A stretch of DNA of 64,000 nt, from NCBI GenBank assembly GCA_944989445.1, contig CALYLW010000133.1, positions 189,501 to 253,500 on the forward strand, read 5' to 3'. Position 1 is the first letter of the stretch. Each line of letters begins with the position of its first letter. Source of the DNA: Ampullaceana balthica (lineage: Eukaryota > Mollusca > Gastropoda > Lymnaeidae). The notes below the pieces were generated by a model that was not told the DNA's origin, did no database searches, and worked only from the letters and a program-made list of their open reading frames with translations. This document shows, one piece after another, positions 61,720 to 64,000 of the stretch. Both the position numbers and the translations under genes were made by a program.

Positions 61720-62183
61720 CTAGCAAAAAAAGAAAATAAGGTTAATAGGCAACGCTAAGATTCATTTAAATATGTTAATCAAGTTTTTCATATATTCAAT
61801 GCAATTTTTCATTTTTTTTAAATATCTAATTTTGTTAATTACTTATTTTTGTAACTCTATAAAGTGATACATACCTCATAAAACGTTTAATTTTCAATTT
61901 AAAAAAATCATGTAATAAAACGTTTTCTCATATTAAATGCTAGTACTTGTTAAAAGCATGTGCGTTTTATCTGTAAAAGGATCAGTGCTTATAAAAGTTA
62001 AGTTTTGTGTTTAATTTATTAAAACCATTGACATAACAATTAATCTTGGTGTTTTTTTTCGAGATGCGTTAAAAGACTTTTAATAAATCACATTTAAAAA
62101 GAAAACTAAGATTTTAATAGTTTTATGATTTTAAATTTCAAATTAAAATTTTACAAAGATGAAAAAAATGTAAAAGTACTCAC
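61720..62183. other. Ig gene intron between exons a and b
   Basis: 464 bases, AT-rich, GT-AG, phase 1. No repeats recognised. Confidence 0.6.
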
Positions 62184-62397
62184 ACAAAGCTATTGGAGAC
62201 ATAAAGTCATTGATAACACGTGTCGTTGTTCCATTAATGTTTCTTGTTACAGTGATAACACGAATTTGATGAAATCCAATGCCAAGTTCAACAATTTTCA
62301 GGTAGAGATTGAAGTCATATATTGTAGTTAAGGTTCCGTTCACATGGGCTTGATATTGTTCGTGATATTTTATTCCATTAACTTGAACCATAGTTCC
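62184..62397 (-). CDS. Ig-superfamily gene, exon a (second half of an Ig-like domain)
   Basis: Most upstream exon visible of a minus-strand gene entering from beyond the right edge. The acceptor CCTGTAG gives phase 0 and the donor TTTGT then GTGAGT gives phase 1; length is 214 bases, with no stop. The protein (GTMVQVNGIKYHEQYQ... to ...NDFMSPIAL) has alternating hydrophobic strands (NLYLKIVELG, HQIRVITVTRN) like the C-terminal half of an Ig fold, and several N-x-S/T sites. Because it opens in phase 0 mid-domain, the first half is probably on an exon outside the window. It joins exon b through a TAC (Tyr) codon. Family assignment rests on fold-like pattern and context only. Confidence 0.6.
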
Positions 62398-62451
62398 CTA
62401 CAGGTTGATCATAAATTTAAAGGCAACAAATTAATAAATATGAAGGATGTG

Positions 62452-62453
<2 letters not shown>

Positions 62454-62494
<41 letters not shown>
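62454..62494. repeat. (TA)n microsatellite
   Basis: About 40 bases of TA adjoining the inverted-repeat element to its right. Confidence 0.9.
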
Positions 62495-62499
<5 letters not shown>

Positions 62500-63720
62500 A
62501 AGCTCAGTTGGTGTTTGTATCTTTGAATGTTTGTATGTTTGTATGTTTCACTTTTCGACTTTCTGTTAAAACAAAATGACGGACGGGGACAATATTTGGC
62601 AGAACGGTTCCTTTTACCCTGTAGGTGGTTTAAAGTTAGTTTTTTGTAATTGTCCCTTTTGCCCGAATGCCGTAAATTAAATAATCAGAAAATGCAGAGA
62701 CAAATAATAAAAAAATTAACCTCATTTCTGTATTCAACAAATTTACGCGGTCGTTCAAATGCCGTTCAAAGCGAGTTACTTTTGGTGACGTTTTTTTCCC
62801 CCAATAATTTATTTTCAGCGGTTCGCATTCAAAAAATATTATAATGTTTATTTAAGGTGCACACATTTTTGTGTTCGCTTCATAATTTGAGCTGTGTAGT
62901 ACAAAGAATTGTCATTTTCTTTACTGTTACTTTCTATGTATTAGATAGACACTTAAACAAATTTAATTACAACTGCCACAAGATGCATTATATTTAATTG
63001 TTTACACGTTTAAATTTAATTACGAATTTGTTTTAATTATTTTTTGTTCCATAATTCGACATTTAATAAAAACCTATTTATGTAATAATTGTGTCAGTAT
63101 TTTTTTCAAGGCTTCATTTTTAGCGGTGCTCGTTTTAAAATCTTTTATCGCATGATTACTGTGCGCACATTTTCGTGTACGCATCTTAAATTTAGCTGTG
63201 TCCTAATAATATAACATTTATATTTTGTTTGTCTTTTACATAAGCTATTGTTTTTTTTACATAACCTATACACTTATACTATTTAAACTTAGGCTACCAG
63301 ACTTATTAACATAAGTAGATTAAACTAAATAAAGTGATCCTGAAAACGCTTAATTATTTTGTATTGCGAATTGAATATGTTATGTTCATTCCTTTGATGA
63401 TGGACTAACAAGGGCCATTTTTAAAATCAATTATTGTCATGGTTTCACATGTATTTTTAACATAAAATTGATTTTTTTATATTTTTTTTTAGGAATATAG
63501 CCTAATTTCTTTATTTATCTTTATTATCTTTATCTCATAGACGCTGTTGCAAATATTGTATTAATTACAATTGTGTTACGATGCAGTGTCGTAAATATAT
63601 AAGAGCTTTTTTAGTGACGACAGTGACAGAGATCTTTTGGAAAAATGTCAACAAAGCAGTGGCCTTTTTTAATTGATAAAAACAAACAGACATACAAAAT
63701 ATCAACTGAGCTTTATATAT
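62495..63720. mobile_element. Candidate inverted-repeat element (1.2 kb)
   Basis: Starts ATATAAAGCTCAGTTGGTGT and ends ATCAACTGAGCTTTATATAT, which are inverse copies. Adjacent short tracts (TGTATGTTTGTATG and ACAAACAGACATACA) also pair. No coding sequence recognised. It lies in the intron or upstream region of the Ig gene. Confidence 0.55.
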
Positions 63721-64000
63721 TAAATATGCGTTTAAATTATTTTAATTTTAAATATTTTCACGATTCATTGTATTAATATTTTACATGCAATGAATAAAAT
63801 TGGGATTTCTAAAAAATTAATTCATAACTCGACATTTAATTAAAAACCATATATGTAGCGAGTTTATTTTATGTTGAAAGTGATGGCCAATGTCAAATAA
63901 AATTACACTTTAAAACAGTTTACTTAAGCTTTATATACAATATACATTATAAACTTTCGCTAAAACTTGAATAAATTTAATGAAGTGATCCTAAGAACGC

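Overview
This window is strongly AT-rich animal nuclear DNA, dense in transposable elements and microsatellites, with large introns and few real exons. The best-preserved gene is a receptor of the molluscan GRL101 type (LDLa, leucine-rich repeats and a rhodopsin-like 7TM domain), so a gastropod mollusc is the most likely source; this is inference from gene family and repeat style.

Two host genes are supported, both on the minus strand. (1) A GRL101-like receptor lies at 10529-17639. A 49-base signal-peptide exon at 17591-17639 splices in phase 1 over a 3.6 kb intron to one large exon (14000 down to 10529). That exon encodes a possible vWA-like segment, a C-type lectin-like domain, one LDLa module, leucine-rich repeats with a Cys-rich hinge, and seven membrane helices. 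One base appears to be missing at 11030-11032, between helices 3 and 4, so the copy is either a very young pseudogene or carries an assembly error. (2) An immunoglobulin-superfamily gene runs from 62397 down to 38550 in at least five short exons. Four are symmetrical phase 1-1 exons, and all four junctions join in frame. Its 5' end lies beyond the window and its 3' end was not found.

The rest is mobile DNA. 1-10.3 kb: Helentron-like repeats, L2-like LINE tails, a LINE with a nested hAT MITE (itself carrying a SINE), and an old minisatellite. 14.0-17.6 kb: receptor intron with a LINE fragment and a TA-flanked MITE. 18-29 kb: SINEs, MITEs and a Helitron with a 600 bp GTT-rich tract. 29.7-32.0 kb: a dead hAT with recognisable target duplication. 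33-36.8 kb: a Helentron-like copy and a LINE with an inverted 5' half. 37.8-38.5 kb: a pogo-like element ending 15 bases from an Ig exon donor. 41.7-43.0 kb: a foldback-like element with tandem-repeat arms. 46.5-54.1 kb: a decayed LTR element carrying a complete-ended 1125 bp Ginger-like transposon, a Helentron-like copy and a SINE. 54.4-61 kb: hAT copies, a Gypsy relic with a nested MITE, and a second Ginger-like fragment.

Nothing ties the two genes into one pathway beyond same-strand neighbourhood and extracellular recognition domains. Coordinates of repeat ends are hand-read and approximate unless a target duplication is quoted. I ran no searches.
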